NCBI GenBank assembly: GCA_947475825.1
Contig: CANJMS010000011.1
Span: 1-40,412, forward strand
DNA length: 40,412 bases
Source of the DNA: Nitrosomonadales bacterium
Lineage (GTDB): Bacteria; Pseudomonadota; Gammaproteobacteria; Burkholderiales; Gallionellaceae
Reading direction: 5' to 3'
A model generated the notes under the pieces. That model ran no database searches. It was not told the origin of the DNA and worked only from the letters and a program-made list of their open reading frames with translations. Below, piece by piece: positions 8,796 through 17,641 of this stretch; position 1 is the stretch's first letter; each line of letters starts with the position of its first letter. The translations under genes were made by a program, and so were the position numbers.

Positions 8796-10109
8796 TTATT
8801 TTTTCTTTTTCGCCGCAGCATCCAACTCTCGTAAATACATTAATTTCTCTGCAATTTTCGCTTCCAGCCCGCGCTCGGTCGGTTGATAAAAATTTACTTC
8901 CGGCATATTGTCAGGGAAATAATTTTCACCAGCGGCATAGCCGCCCGCCTCATCGTGCGCGTAGCGATAATCTTTACCGTAATCGAGTTGCTTCATCAAC
9001 TTGGTCGGCGCGTTACGCAAGTGCAGCGGCACTTCGCGCGATCCATCTTTTGCCACGAACGCGCGCGCGGCATTATACGCGACATAACCCGCGTTCGACT
9101 TCGCCGCCGCCGCCATATACAGCACCGCTTGTGCCAGCGCCAACTCGCCCTCCGGCGAACCCAGCCGCTCATAAGTTTGCGCGGCATCCATCGTTAATTG
9201 AATTGCGCGCGGATCGGCCAAACCAATATCTTCCCACGCCATACGCACAATACGCCGCGCCAGATAACGCGGGTCTGCCCCGCCATCCAGCATACGCACC
9301 AACCAATACAAGGCCGCGTCGGGATGAGAGCCGCGCACTGATTTATGCAGTGCGGAAATTTGATCGTAGAACGCCTCGCCGCCCTTGTCGAAACGACGCA
9401 GGCTTTGCGCCAAAGTGTTATCTAAAAACGCGCTGCCTATTTTATTGATACCAGCGGTTTTAGATGCAGTCTGCAATTGTTCCAGCACATTTAACAAACG
9501 CCGCGCATCTCCATCGGCATATCCAATAATGCGCTCACGTGCATCCTTGTCAAATGCTAATCCCGCCAGCTCAGACTGTTGCGCGTGATCGAACAAAGTG
9601 CCAAGCTCGGCTTCAGACAACGCTTTCAGCACATACACGGTGGCACGCGACAGCAGTGCGTTGTTCACTTCAAACGAAGGATTCTCAGTCGTTGCGCCGA
9701 TGAAAGTCACCAGACCTTGCTCGACAAAAGGCAGGAACGCATCCTGTTGTGATTTGTTGAAACGATGCACCTCATCTACAAATAAAATCGTGTGCCGACC
9801 ACGCTGCTGCAACTCTTGCTGCGCCTGTGCGATGGCTTCGCGAATATCTTTCACGCCGGACAACACCGCCGACAACGGCACGAACTCTGCGTCAAAAGCC
9901 GAGGCCATCAAGCGCGCCAGCGTAGTTTTACCCACCCCGGGCGGCCCCCATAAAATCATTGAATGTAACTTGCCAGATTGAAAAGCTAGGCGCAACGGCC
10001 TACCCGCACCGAGCAAATGCGATTGGCCGATTACTTCGTCTATATGTTTGGGACGCAGGCGTTCAGCGAGCGGCGCGGAGGGTGTCGTAGAGGGAAATAA
10101 ATCAGACAT
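8796..10109 (-). CDS. rarA: Replication-associated recombination protein A (AAA+ ATPase)
   Basis: A 437-residue AAA+ ATPase of the RarA/MgsA/WRNIP1 family, related to clamp loaders and acting at stalled replication forks. Walker A is GPPGVGKTT at 55-63 and Walker B is FVDEVHRF around 110-117. The C-terminal MgsA domain contains SVRGSHPDAALYWLVRMLDGG and the family-typical AYNAARAFV. The length is normal and the start is ATG 10109. It sits between lolA and serS in many betaproteobacteria; here an insert of about 2.2 kb separates it from lolA. Confidence 0.95.
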   Translation of the reverse strand: MSDLFPSTTPSAPLAERLRPKHIDEVIGQSHLLGAGRPLRLAFQSGKLHSMILWGPPGVGKTTLARLMASAFDAEFVPLSAVLSGVKDIREAIAQAQQELQQRGRHTILFVDEVHRFNKSQQDAFLPFVEQGLVTFIGATTENPSFEVNNALLSRATVYVLKALSEAELGTLFDHAQQSELAGLAFDKDARERIIGYADGDARRLLNVLEQLQTASKTAGINKIGSAFLDNTLAQSLRRFDKGGEAFYDQISALHKSVRGSHPDAALYWLVRMLDGGADPRYLARRIVRMAWEDIGLADPRAIQLTMDAAQTYERLGSPEGELALAQAVLYMAAAAKSNAGYVAYNAARAFVAKDGSREVPLHLRNAPTKLMKQLDYGKDYRYAHDEAGGYAAGENYFPDNMPEVNFYQPTERGLEAKIAEKLMYLRELDAAAKKKK

Positions 10110-10123
10110 TTTTGTTATCCTGT

Positions 10124-10325
10124 TTATTCAAGCTGCTGACCTGTTCTGACCAGCAACTGTTTAGCGATGTCCCGCAACGCCTCCAGTTCATCGTCCGCGA
10201 TGTTGGCGCGCTCATTTTTCTCGAACCCGAAGAACCATCGGTTACCCTTGTTGTTGCAACCAGTATTCTGGCACCACCTCGTTTACCTCGGCCTGCAAGC
10301 AGGGGCTTTTTTATTTCCGGCTTGA
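10124..10325 (-). pseudogene. Remnant of RelE-type toxin gene
   Basis: The minus strand encodes GRGKRGGARILVAT and then, after a one-base frame change near 10250-10258, KGNRWFFGFEKNERANIADD, ending in DELEALRDIAKQLL and a stop at 10124. These are the recognisable C-terminal blocks of RelE-like toxins of the PF06296 kind, which normally run through RTLVA.NKGNRWFF and GFEKNERANI in one frame. The N-terminal half is missing and the frame is broken, so this is a decayed gene. No partner antitoxin adjoins it. It lies just downstream of the cytochrome gene and marks one side of the insert between rarA and lolA. Confidence 0.6.
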
Positions 10326-10335
10326 ACTGAAGGTG

Positions 10336-11766
10336 CTACGGGGTGAGCGTATGGTAAACCTCAATCCCGTTCGTGGCCCCTACAGCGTGGCAGGTAGGGC
10401 AACTTTCGACAAGTGTGGTCGTGGTCATGGTTGCGGCATGTGCAGCCGTATAGCTTGCATCGTGACACGAGGTACATGCTGCCGTTATCGGCTGCGTCTG
10501 GATCGTAGTTCCGTTGAAAGAACCAGTGTTGCAATATAAATCAGTATCAAGAAGCGGATCCTCGATACAGGTGAACTTCGTTGCCGTCGAAGCAAGCAGT
10601 CCTTGCGCAAGCGGTATATCGTAGGTGCCGGGCAGATGACAGGTTATGCAGGCACCCACATTGGAACCGGCTGGAAAGCCGGTCATGCTGCCAAAATCGA
10701 TAGGCGTTCCTGAAGGATTGGTTAACGTAGGCGCGGGTGTCCCGCCGACGATGTAAGGCTGAGTCAGTGCCGTACCGCGATGGATCTTGTGTATCAGCAC
10801 TTTCATGTCCATCGACTGTGCGACGATGATCGCATTCTCAAAGCGGGCCACTTGGGTATCGTTGGATTTGTTCGGGTTGTGGCAAAACGCGCAATACTGA
10901 ACGCCGCGATTGACTCCGTTGTGTGCCGTGATTGTCGCGTGACAGGCATTGCACTTAGCGTCATCCACCACGACTCGTCGCGGTGCCGCCGATGAGACGC
11001 CTGTCACAACAAAGGGCAGTATGGGAGACACAATGCTGAAACGTATTCCGGGATAAGCGGCGGCATCCAGGACATAGCCCTCCAGTCCGATGGCGTAGCT
11101 GCCTGTGGCAGTCAGCGGTATGGCCCCGGTTACAGGGAATGTGTAATTGAAAACACCGGCAGGCGCATCAACGGCTATGAGAGTCCCCACTACACCACTT
11201 CCCTGAATCTTGGCTTGCAAGTAAGTTGCATAATCAGTCGTTGGTCCTGCGATCGTCGCTATAAGCGATGCAAATGGGGTAGTCAGAATGTTTACGGGAA
11301 CGCCGTTGCTGCTGACATGAAAGGTGACTATTGGTGTCTGACCGGGGGCAGTGTTGCTTATACCTTGTATGGTCAGGGTGAGCACGGAACACACCACATT
11401 GACATCGGTGATGTTGGCGCCAGCTATCGTTCCCGCGTTATTCGATACCGTGCATGTTTGCACGGGAGCTGTGGGATTCTGGCTTACCTGTACATTGTAC
11501 GTCTTGCCCGTGGCAAGGTGAGTTGTGAAAGCGAATGCACCGGCAGCGTTGACGGTTATTTCATTTGCGGCATTGTTGGTTAATTTAAGTCCGGAGACCG
11601 AAATTCCGCTCACTGAGCCGCTTACGGTGTAAGTGGTAGTGCTGGTTGCAGGTACGGTTCCAGACCCTCCGCCACCGCCGCCACATCCTGTTACAAGTGC
11701 CGCCAATAAGGATGCTATCAACAAGGCTATCGGTTTTGATTTTCGATAATTGCCGAATATTTTCAT
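10336..11766 (-). CDS. Pentahaem OmcA/MtrC-like outer-membrane cytochrome c lipoprotein
   Basis: A 476-residue secreted lipoprotein. A short signal peptide ends in the lipobox LVTGC with the lipidated cysteine at 28, followed by a Gly-rich linker. Residues 45-260 look like beta-sandwich domains. The C-terminal half holds five CxxCH haem sites at 272, 292, 373, 431 and 456, and LIHKIHRG at 324-331, a motif typical of OmcA/MtrC family cytochromes. Those are usually decahaem, so this is a half-size member. It probably sits on the outer membrane and passes electrons to or from outside acceptors or donors. AAGGA precedes ATG 11766 at a good distance. No mtrA/mtrB-like partner is in the window. Confidence 0.85.
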   Translation of the reverse strand: MKIFGNYRKSKPIALLIASLLAALVTGCGGGGGGSGTVPATSTTTYTVSGSVSGISVSGLKLTNNAANEITVNAAGAFAFTTHLATGKTYNVQVSQNPTAPVQTCTVSNNAGTIAGANITDVNVVCSVLTLTIQGISNTAPGQTPIVTFHVSSNGVPVNILTTPFASLIATIAGPTTDYATYLQAKIQGSGVVGTLIAVDAPAGVFNYTFPVTGAIPLTATGSYAIGLEGYVLDAAAYPGIRFSIVSPILPFVVTGVSSAAPRRVVVDDAKCNACHATITAHNGVNRGVQYCAFCHNPNKSNDTQVARFENAIIVAQSMDMKVLIHKIHRGTALTQPYIVGGTPAPTLTNPSGTPIDFGSMTGFPAGSNVGACITCHLPGTYDIPLAQGLLASTATKFTCIEDPLLDTDLYCNTGSFNGTTIQTQPITAACTSCHDASYTAAHAATMTTTTLVESCPTCHAVGATNGIEVYHTLTP

Positions 11767-12046
11767 ATTTTTCCTTTTGGAATGTACGCAAAATGCGCAG
11801 GTGGAAGCTATTTATATACAGTAATTAAAGTATGTTCAATCCATCGCGGATTCAGCCGCATTACATTAGATCTTCAAAGTATGGCTTATCGGTACGTTAG
11901 CACACACTGCCAGAACAGCAACTAAAGAGGTGCCATTGGGGTCAGCATCGTAATAGTTTTTCTGCGATATGGCACAGGGGCGAAGTAATTTGACTCCAGC
12001 ACCTTTGGTTCTTTTTGATCCGGAATGTTGATTAACCTGTAATCCG
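11767..12046. other. Gap upstream of cytochrome gene
   Basis: About 280 bases hold the ribosome binding site and presumably the promoter of the cytochrome gene. A minus-strand frame ending at 11866 (tail NYYDADPNGTSLVAVLAVCA) has protein-like composition but no recognisable domain, and it overlaps the HTH remnant. I do not call it a gene. Confidence 0.4.
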
Positions 12047-12256
12047 TTAGTTTGTCGTAAACGCCGCCTGAATATCGCGCGTTGTTGCGCCGCTTGCGAT
12101 GAGCGCACGAACAATCAAATCCAGCGAAACCGAAGGATCGCCCGCTTCAATTTTAGCGATGCGCGATTGGCTCGATTTCATGCGTTGCGCGAGGTCAATT
12201 TGCGAAAGCTTGCGTTTGATGCGTGATTTTTTAACGCGCAGCGCATTAATTCTGCC
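12047..12256 (-). pseudogene. Truncated XRE-type helix-turn-helix regulator
   Basis: The minus strand encodes 69 residues containing a complete XRE helix-turn-helix: KRKLSQIDLAQRMKSSQSRI, then AKIEAGDPSVSLDLIVRAL. It ends with a stop at 12047. The frame has no ATG or ribosome binding site before the HTH and is closed upstream by a TGA, so the N-terminus appears lost. Such proteins are often antitoxins or phage-type regulators. It lies 40 bases from the end of lolA and with the RelE remnant at 10124 it flanks the cytochrome gene. Whether the two remnants came from one system is unknown. Confidence 0.6.
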
Positions 12257-12296
12257 GCACCATCACCTCGCGCCTACACAACACTGTCCATGTAAC

Positions 12297-12911
12297 CTAC
12301 TCGTCGCCCAACACATCCGCGCCTTTGGGCGGTACAAATTTGAATAGTTGCGGTGACAGTTGTGGGTTACGTTTTAATTTTGAAAACTTTAGCACCGTTT
12401 TATTACCCAAAGCATCGTGCAACTCCATCGCCACCAATTCGGATTGTGCATTAAACGCCATGAGGATTTTTTCAAAGCCCGTGTCCTGCGTGCGTGGCAA
12501 GGCTTGCAGCCAATCCAAATCATCACGCGCGCCCGTATCTTTCAGCACAAAGCCGCGCTCGATTTCATTGCTGCCGGACAACAAGGCGGCGGGACTGCTG
12601 CCCAGTGCGGCATCCATTTTTTTAACGGTGACTTGATTTAACTCGACATCATGCAACCAAAATTTTACGCCGTCCCCCACGATGACCTGTTCGTAGGGCT
12701 TGCGATATTCCCAACGGAATTTTCCGGGGCGCACAAACTGCATCGAGCCGGAAGCAGACTGGATACGCTTACCTTTTTTATCCTGCACCTCTTGCATAAA
12801 TTCCGCCTGCGCGGAATGGGTGGAAGCAATAAAGGTTTTTAATTTTTCGATGGCACTGGCGTGGGCGGTGAATGGAAAAATGAAAATGAATAATGCAAAA
12901 TATTTATACAT
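12297..12911 (-). CDS. lolA: Outer-membrane lipoprotein carrier protein LolA
   Basis: A 204-residue periplasmic chaperone that takes lipoproteins from the LolCDE complex and delivers them to LolB. A signal peptide covers the first 20 residues (MYKYFALFIFIFPFTAHASA). The mature part has the family-typical QAEFMQEVQDKKGKR, then FRWEYRKPYEQVIVGDG and a C-terminal PQLFKFVPPKGADVLG. I chose ATG 12911 because AGGAA lies about seven bases upstream and the signal peptide begins there; the open frame extends to 13004. It follows ftsK on the same strand, the usual order in this class. Its outer-membrane partner LolB is encoded at 28737. Confidence 0.93.
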   Translation of the reverse strand: MYKYFALFIFIFPFTAHASAIEKLKTFIASTHSAQAEFMQEVQDKKGKRIQSASGSMQFVRPGKFRWEYRKPYEQVIVGDGVKFWLHDVELNQVTVKKMDAALGSSPAALLSGSNEIERGFVLKDTGARDDLDWLQALPRTQDTGFEKILMAFNAQSELVAMELHDALGNKTVLKFSKLKRNPQLSPQLFKFVPPKGADVLGDE

Positions 12912-13058
12912 AGTCTGTTCCTGAAAATGATGCTGTGTTGTTAACTTTTCTCCCCGACCAGATGAGGCAGGGAGGGATTCAATTGCATAGTATGAGTGGG
13001 GCAATGTGATTCCTATGAATCAACGATAGCGATGGGCACCGCGTCGCTCAACCCAATC

Positions 13059-15344
13059 TCACTCCGCCCGTGCAGGAGCAATCACTTCGCGATTACCGTT
13101 GCTTTGCATAGCGCTGACCACACCTGATTTTTCCATTTGCTCGACCAGCCGAGCGGCGCGGTTATAGCCTATGCGGAGTTGGCGCTGCACCAGTGAGATG
13201 GATGCGCGCCGTGATTTGACGACGATTTCCACGGCTTGGTCATACAGCGCATCGGCTTCGCCATCTTCGCTACTCGCGTCTTCGCCCGCACCATTCTCCA
13301 GACCTTCTTCAGGTGTATCCAACACCCCTGCAACATACTGCGGCGCGCCTAATGATTTTAAATATTGTGCGACACGATGCACTTCCTGATCGGACACAAA
13401 TGCACCATGCACACGCTGCGGATAGCCGCTGCCGGGCGGCAGATAAAGCATATCGCCTTGGCCCAGCAAAGCTTCCGCGCCCATTTGATCGAGTATGGTG
13501 CGTGAATCAATTTTGCTGGACACTTGAAATGCCACGCGTGTGGGTACGTTGGCTTTAATTAATCCGGTAATTACATCCACCGATGGACGTTGTGTGGCCA
13601 GCACCAGATGCACACCGGAGGCGCGCGCTTTTTGTGCCAGTCGCGCAATGAGGATCTCTATTTTTTTACCTACCACCATCATTAAATCCGCCAGCTCATC
13701 GACAAAAACGACTATGAACGGCAGCTCTTCCAATGCTTCGGGATGATCGGGAGTCAAGGTAAATGGGTTGGTTAACGGATTTTTAGATTTGATGCCGTCA
13801 CGAATTTTCTGGTTATAGCCTGCGATATTTCGCACGCCAAGTGATGCCATTAAACGATAGCGTTTGTCCATTTCTTGCACACACCAATTCAGCGCAGCGG
13901 CCGCCTGGCGCATGTCTGTCACCACGGGTGCGAGCAGGTGCGGAATATCGTCATACACCGACAGCTCCAGCATTTTTGGATCAATCAGCAACAGGCGCAC
14001 TTCCTTGGGCGTGGCCTTGTATAGCAGGCTCAAAATCATCGCATTGATCGCCACCGATTTACCCGAACCAGTTGTACCTGCCACCAACACATGTGGCATT
14101 TTTCCTAAATCTGCCACCACCGGCTTACCCGAAATATCCTTTCCCATGGCCATTGTCAGTGGCGAATTCATATCTGCATAAGCCTGTGAGCCGAGGATTT
14201 CCGACAATCGCACAATTTGTCTTTTGGGATTCGGCAACTCCAGCGCCATATACGCCTTGCCCGGAATCGTCTCCACCAAACGGATGCTGACCACTGACAG
14301 CGCGCGCGCTAAATCGCGCACCAAATTAGTAATCTGGCTGCCCTTTACCCCCACTGCCGGCTCAATCTCATAGCGCGTGATCACTGGCCCCGGATAGGCC
14401 GCCACCACCACCACTTGCACACCAAAATCCAGCAATTTGCGCTCGATTAAACGCGAGGTGAACGACAAGGTATCAGAGGATAATGTTTCCACTTCGTGCG
14501 CAGGTTGATCCAGCAAATGCAGATGTGGCAAGGCCGAGTCGGGTAACTCGGCAAACAGGGGTGCTTGCATTTCTGCGGTCACACGTTTTGATTGTTCCAC
14601 CTCCATCAACGCCTGCTCGATATGGATGGGCTGATGCTCTTCCACACGTTTTTTCTCTTCCTCCACCACCACAATGCGCTCGCCTACTGCGCGCGCACCG
14701 ATGCGTTTATCCTGCCAAGTCTGCCAACGATTGATCGCCCACCAATAAAATTTTTCAACCACAGCACCCGTACGATCAGTGAATCGCACCCATGACAAGC
14801 CACTGAATATGCTAAACCCCGCTGCCATCAATACCAGCAAAAATAAAGTCGCCCCGATAAAACCTAAAATCCGCGCCAGCGCATCACTCAACACAAGCCC
14901 TAGCACCCCGCCTGGCACCAGCGGCAGCGCAGCTTTTAAACTGTGTAAACGCAACGCTTCCAACGCGCTACTGGCCAACAGCAACACCACAAAACCCAGC
15001 AATGCCAACCACCATGCGCGACGATCAAACACGCTATTTATTGCGAGCTGGTGATACCCCGACCACACCCGCTGCAACAAAAATGCCACCCACCACCACG
15101 CCGACATACCAAAAAGATACAATAAAATATCCGACAACCAGGCTCCCAGCACCCCGCCTGGATTAAGCGTCAGGCCTGCCCTAGCGCTGGTCGACCAGGC
15201 TGGATCATTGCGGTCATAGCCAGACAAAATCAACATCAAATAAGCTGCCACCGCCACCAGAAGAATCCAGCGCGATTCGCGCAACAAGGTTGCGAGACGT
15301 TCAGGAAGCGGGGAGGATTTTTCAGGGATTCTGCTCAATGACAT
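13059..15344 (-). CDS. ftsK: DNA translocase FtsK
   Basis: A 761-residue division-linked DNA pump that moves the chromosome terminus through the septum and activates XerCD recombination at dif. The first 190 or so residues contain about four membrane segments. A short variable linker follows (a compact FtsK, without the long linker of E. coli). The motor domain contains Walker A GTTGSGKS and the LLIDPKM and [10 protein letters not shown] motifs. The C-terminal winged-helix gamma domain ([20 protein letters not shown]) reads KOPS sites. I chose ATG 15344 (MSLSRIPEK, with GGA upstream) over an in-frame GTG at 15356. Confidence 0.96.
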   Translation of the reverse strand: MSLSRIPEKSSPLPERLATLLRESRWILLVAVAAYLMLILSGYDRNDPAWSTSARAGLTLNPGGVLGAWLSDILLYLFGMSAWWWVAFLLQRVWSGYHQLAINSVFDRRAWWLALLGFVVLLLASSALEALRLHSLKAALPLVPGGVLGLVLSDALARILGFIGATLFLLVLMAAGFSIFSGLSWVRFTDRTGAVVEKFYWWAINRWQTWQDKRIGARAVGERIVVVEEEKKRVEEHQPIHIEQALMEVEQSKRVTAEMQAPLFAELPDSALPHLHLLDQPAHEVETLSSDTLSFTSRLIERKLLDFGVQVVVVAAYPGPVITRYEIEPAVGVKGSQITNLVRDLARALSVVSIRLVETIPGKAYMALELPNPKRQIVRLSEILGSQAYADMNSPLTMAMGKDISGKPVVADLGKMPHVLVAGTTGSGKSVAINAMILSLLYKATPKEVRLLLIDPKMLELSVYDDIPHLLAPVVTDMRQAAAALNWCVQEMDKRYRLMASLGVRNIAGYNQKIRDGIKSKNPLTNPFTLTPDHPEALEELPFIVVFVDELADLMMVVGKKIEILIARLAQKARASGVHLVLATQRPSVDVITGLIKANVPTRVAFQVSSKIDSRTILDQMGAEALLGQGDMLYLPPGSGYPQRVHGAFVSDQEVHRVAQYLKSLGAPQYVAGVLDTPEEGLENGAGEDASSEDGEADALYDQAVEIVVKSRRASISLVQRQLRIGYNRAARLVEQMEKSGVVSAMQSNGNREVIAPARAE

Positions 15345-15499
15345 GCTTAATTCCACAAATTGATTGTGGTGCTAATCATAACATCAAGCGAGGAGGATTT
15401 CGCCTCGGGTTGGCGTGCATTTGATTAGTAGGCCGTGCGAATAATGGGTGCGCATTGATCAACGGCGCGCAAATATTTATTAACAACGTGACGAACGTA

Positions 15500-15628
15500 A
15501 TGCCATCAGGAAAGATGCATTCTTTATTAAAGCGTAAAGATTATGTTCAGATACCGCGCACTGAGGGATGTTTTATTGCTAGGCCCGACGCGCCACTGCA
15601 GGTATTTTTATCCGCGATTTTAGAATGA
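15500..15628 (+). CDS. Possible small ORF, 42 codons
   Basis: A plus-strand frame of 42 codons from ATG 15500, or 37 codons from ATG 15515 with AGGAAAG directly upstream. It contains [20 protein letters not shown] and overlaps the end of the convergent ferredoxin gene by a few bases. The residue composition is protein-like, but I know no family and the gap (15345-15619) otherwise holds only ftsK's promoter region. Low confidence. Confidence 0.22.
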   Translation: MPSGKMHSLLKRKDYVQIPRTEGCFIARPDAPLQVFLSAILE

Positions 15629-16243
15629 CATTTTATGAATTAACTGTTCACGTGCCGTCAGCCGCTCAGCTTTTTCCCGTGCCTCCTGTTCAATACGCGA
15701 CAGGCGAAACTCATAGCGTCGGCGTGCAATATCCGCCTTCGCTTTCACTTGCACTTCTTTCATTGCGGCATTTATATCGGGATGGGAGAGGTGTTCCACC
15801 TTACTTTCCTCAACCTGGCTTTCCTCAACTGGGTTTTCCTCAATCGGAATCATGCTGATGCAATCCACCGGACACGGCGCAATACACAATACACAGCCAG
15901 TGCATTCAAACGAAATCACGGTATGCATCTGCTTCGCCGCGCCAACAATGGCATCCACTGGACATGCCTCAATGCATAAAGTGCAACCGATACATGCACT
16001 TTCATCGATAAACGCAACGGATTTCACTGGCAACACGACATCCGCAGCAAAGGGCTTGAAATCAACGCCGAGCAAATCTGCCAGCTTGCGTATCCCTTCT
16101 TCGCCGCCCGGGGGGCACTGATTAATATCCGCATGACCTTCTGCAATGGCTGTAGCATAAGGCTTGCAGCCTGGAAAGGTGCATTGCCTGCATTGTGTTT
16201 GCGGCAAAATTGCATCAATTTTTTCGATAATTTTTTCGATCAT
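15620..16243 (-). CDS. RnfB-type iron-sulfur protein
   Basis: A 207-residue ferredoxin of the RnfB/RsxB class. The N-terminal part has the 4Fe-4S domain [17 protein letters not shown] with a fourth cysteine in NQCPPGG. Two classic CxxCxxCxxxCP ferredoxin clusters follow ([12 protein letters not shown] and [12 protein letters not shown]). The C-terminal third is charged and helical. It lacks the membrane anchor of enterobacterial RnfB and no other rnf genes are nearby. Similar soluble forms are common as single genes in betaproteobacteria. It probably shuttles low-potential electrons, but the partner is unknown. Also possible: a dedicated ferredoxin for an unlinked oxidoreductase. Confidence 0.85.
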   Translation of the reverse strand: MIEKIIEKIDAILPQTQCRQCTFPGCKPYATAIAEGHADINQCPPGGEEGIRKLADLLGVDFKPFAADVVLPVKSVAFIDESACIGCTLCIEACPVDAIVGAAKQMHTVISFECTGCVLCIAPCPVDCISMIPIEENPVEESQVEESKVEHLSHPDINAAMKEVQVKAKADIARRRYEFRLSRIEQEAREKAERLTAREQLIHKMSF

Positions 16244-16569
16244 CTGATTACCTTTTCGAACAAATAATATTGGTTTACTAAATAACGCGTGCCCGATACG
16301 AGTATCAGCATAAACGTAATCTTGATGCCCATGCTCATCGCTGTCTTAAGTTTTTTGGAAAGCCATGAAAGGACACAAACCGAAAATGTTGACCATGGCG
16401 ATGTTATTCACAAACACCGTCAAGCAGGTGGTATGTTTAGTTTCCTTGTAGGGTTACTTGCTTCGAGCAGTGTATAGATAAGTCGATGTTTAGCGCCGCG
16501 CAATGGGTATTGAGCTACACGGAATATTCAGCTGGCACTCTCAGCACGCAAAGTGACCATTTGAAACAA
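16244..16569. other. Intergenic region, no convincing gene
   Basis: About 325 bases between the ferredoxin gene and the SRPBCC gene. It should contain the ferredoxin promoter. A plus-strand frame at 16289-16477 has two hydrophobic stretches but starts with GTG and has no ribosome binding site, so I do not call it. Confidence 0.4.
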
Positions 16570-17007
16570 CTAAGATTTAGCTTCCATTTTATCCTTCAGA
16601 GCCTTATTCATTTTTTCCAGCATTGGCACCACAAACTGATTCATCTTGCCCCAAAACAAAGGCACCATCAAACCGCTAAATTCTTCTCTATTTACAAGCT
16701 CTGTTCCACCATCTTTTTCTCTCAGTTCAAAGATCCGATCATTGGTAAAAAAGAAGCCGCTTATCATCGTTGCTCTCCAACGAAGGCTTTTCGGTGGATT
16801 GGATTCCAGTATCGTTGGTTGGTATTTCATTGCATCTTTGGAGTCTGCTCCTCGCATGGTGATATCCAGCTTGGAGTTTACTGCTGCGTTTCCGCTGACA
16901 TGATTGACCATCGGATTCCAGTCACCCCAATGGTCAAAATCAGTAAGTACCTGCCAAACTTGGTCTATGGGTGCTGAAATTTGAATTGCTGTTCGTAATT
17001 CTCTCAT
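16570..17007 (-). CDS. SRPBCC-family protein
   Basis: A 145-residue single-domain protein of the SRPBCC (START/Bet v1/polyketide cyclase-like) fold. The N-terminus IQISAPIDQVWQVLTDFDHW and NPMV are typical of the family's first strand and helix. The C-terminal long helix covers the ligand cavity. The start at ATG 17007 has GGAGG a few bases upstream. These proteins bind small hydrophobic ligands, but members vary too much to name a ligand. It stands alone, with a repeat element upstream of its promoter region. Confidence 0.85.
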   Translation of the reverse strand: MRELRTAIQISAPIDQVWQVLTDFDHWGDWNPMVNHVSGNAAVNSKLDITMRGADSKDAMKYQPTILESNPPKSLRWRATMISGFFFTNDRIFELREKDGGTELVNREEFSGLMVPLFWGKMNQFVVPMLEKMNKALKDKMEAKS

Positions 17008-17062
17008 GCGCGCCTCCGTAGAAAGTGGTACTTAATTGAACATTGAAGGGGATTTCGCCCTA

Positions 17063-17188
17063 ATTCCAATTCGCGTTAAAAACGATAACTGTGTTGGCAT
17101 CGTCCTCGGCTCCTAGCCGTACTCAAATGTACTGTCTTCGTCACCTCATCCTTGCCGTCTTGTTCTCCTTTCTAACGCAAACTGGAAT
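17063..17188. repeat. MITE-like inverted-repeat element, 126 bp
   Basis: A 20-bp terminal inverted repeat bounds the element: ATTCCAATTCGCGTTAAAAA at 17063-17082 matches the complement of 17169-17188 at 17 of 20 positions. The inside contains smaller stems (GTAC-6-GTAC and GGCTnnnAGCC). It encodes nothing. The structure resembles non-autonomous mobile repeats. I recall similar GC-skewed palindromic repeats in Nitrosomonadales intergenic DNA, but could not check. Confidence 0.6.
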
Positions 17189-17641
17189 AACGGGCTTGTA
17201 GAATAAGCATCTACACACCCGCATCTTGCCGAGAACCAAATCAAATATCAATGTCGTGTCGAAGTGGTGAATAATATTTTGGAGGGACAAATGGCGCGTT
17301 AAAAATACATCGACACCAGCCCTGATTTCTTGCCGTGTCCTTGCAGCGGCAACTTTTGCCCATCACTTTCGAACACGTAATGAATCACCTGATGTTCATT
17401 GACGGCGCTCGCGGTGGGTTGGGCAGGGATTCTCTCAAATAAATTCGTGCTGGAATTTAGTGTGAGAAAAAATGATCGCAATTATTTAGAGGTGCCCTAA
17501 TGCCATATAGCCACTGGATTTTGCTCAGCCTGCTAATATATTGGGCGATATTTAAACGAAAATTGAAGCGGGTTATAGCTCGGCTTGCGTCACCATGCGG
17601 TCGTTCGTGTTTCCAGAAAGCTGTAGCTCGCGTCTCTAAAA
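17189..17641. other. Intergenic region with possible gene fragment
   Basis: About 450 bases. A minus-strand frame at 17299-17481 ends in HQVIHYVFESDGQKLPLQGH plus a short tail and reads like the C-terminal end of a real protein, but I cannot name it and its N-terminal part is absent. The rest shows no gene; the stop of the GGDEF/EAL gene lies at 17642. Confidence 0.3.

Noticed and set aside
10270-10312. Plus-strand hairpin CCTGCAAGCAGG followed by TTTTTT
   Set aside because: No plus-strand gene precedes it and it lies within the toxin remnant; probably chance.
11866-12114. Minus-strand frame of 82 codons upstream of the cytochrome gene
   Set aside because: It overlaps the readable XRE remnant in another frame, has no ribosome binding site and matches no family I know.
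16289-16477. Plus-strand 62-codon frame with hydrophobic stretches
   Set aside because: GTG start, no ribosome binding site, no recognised family.
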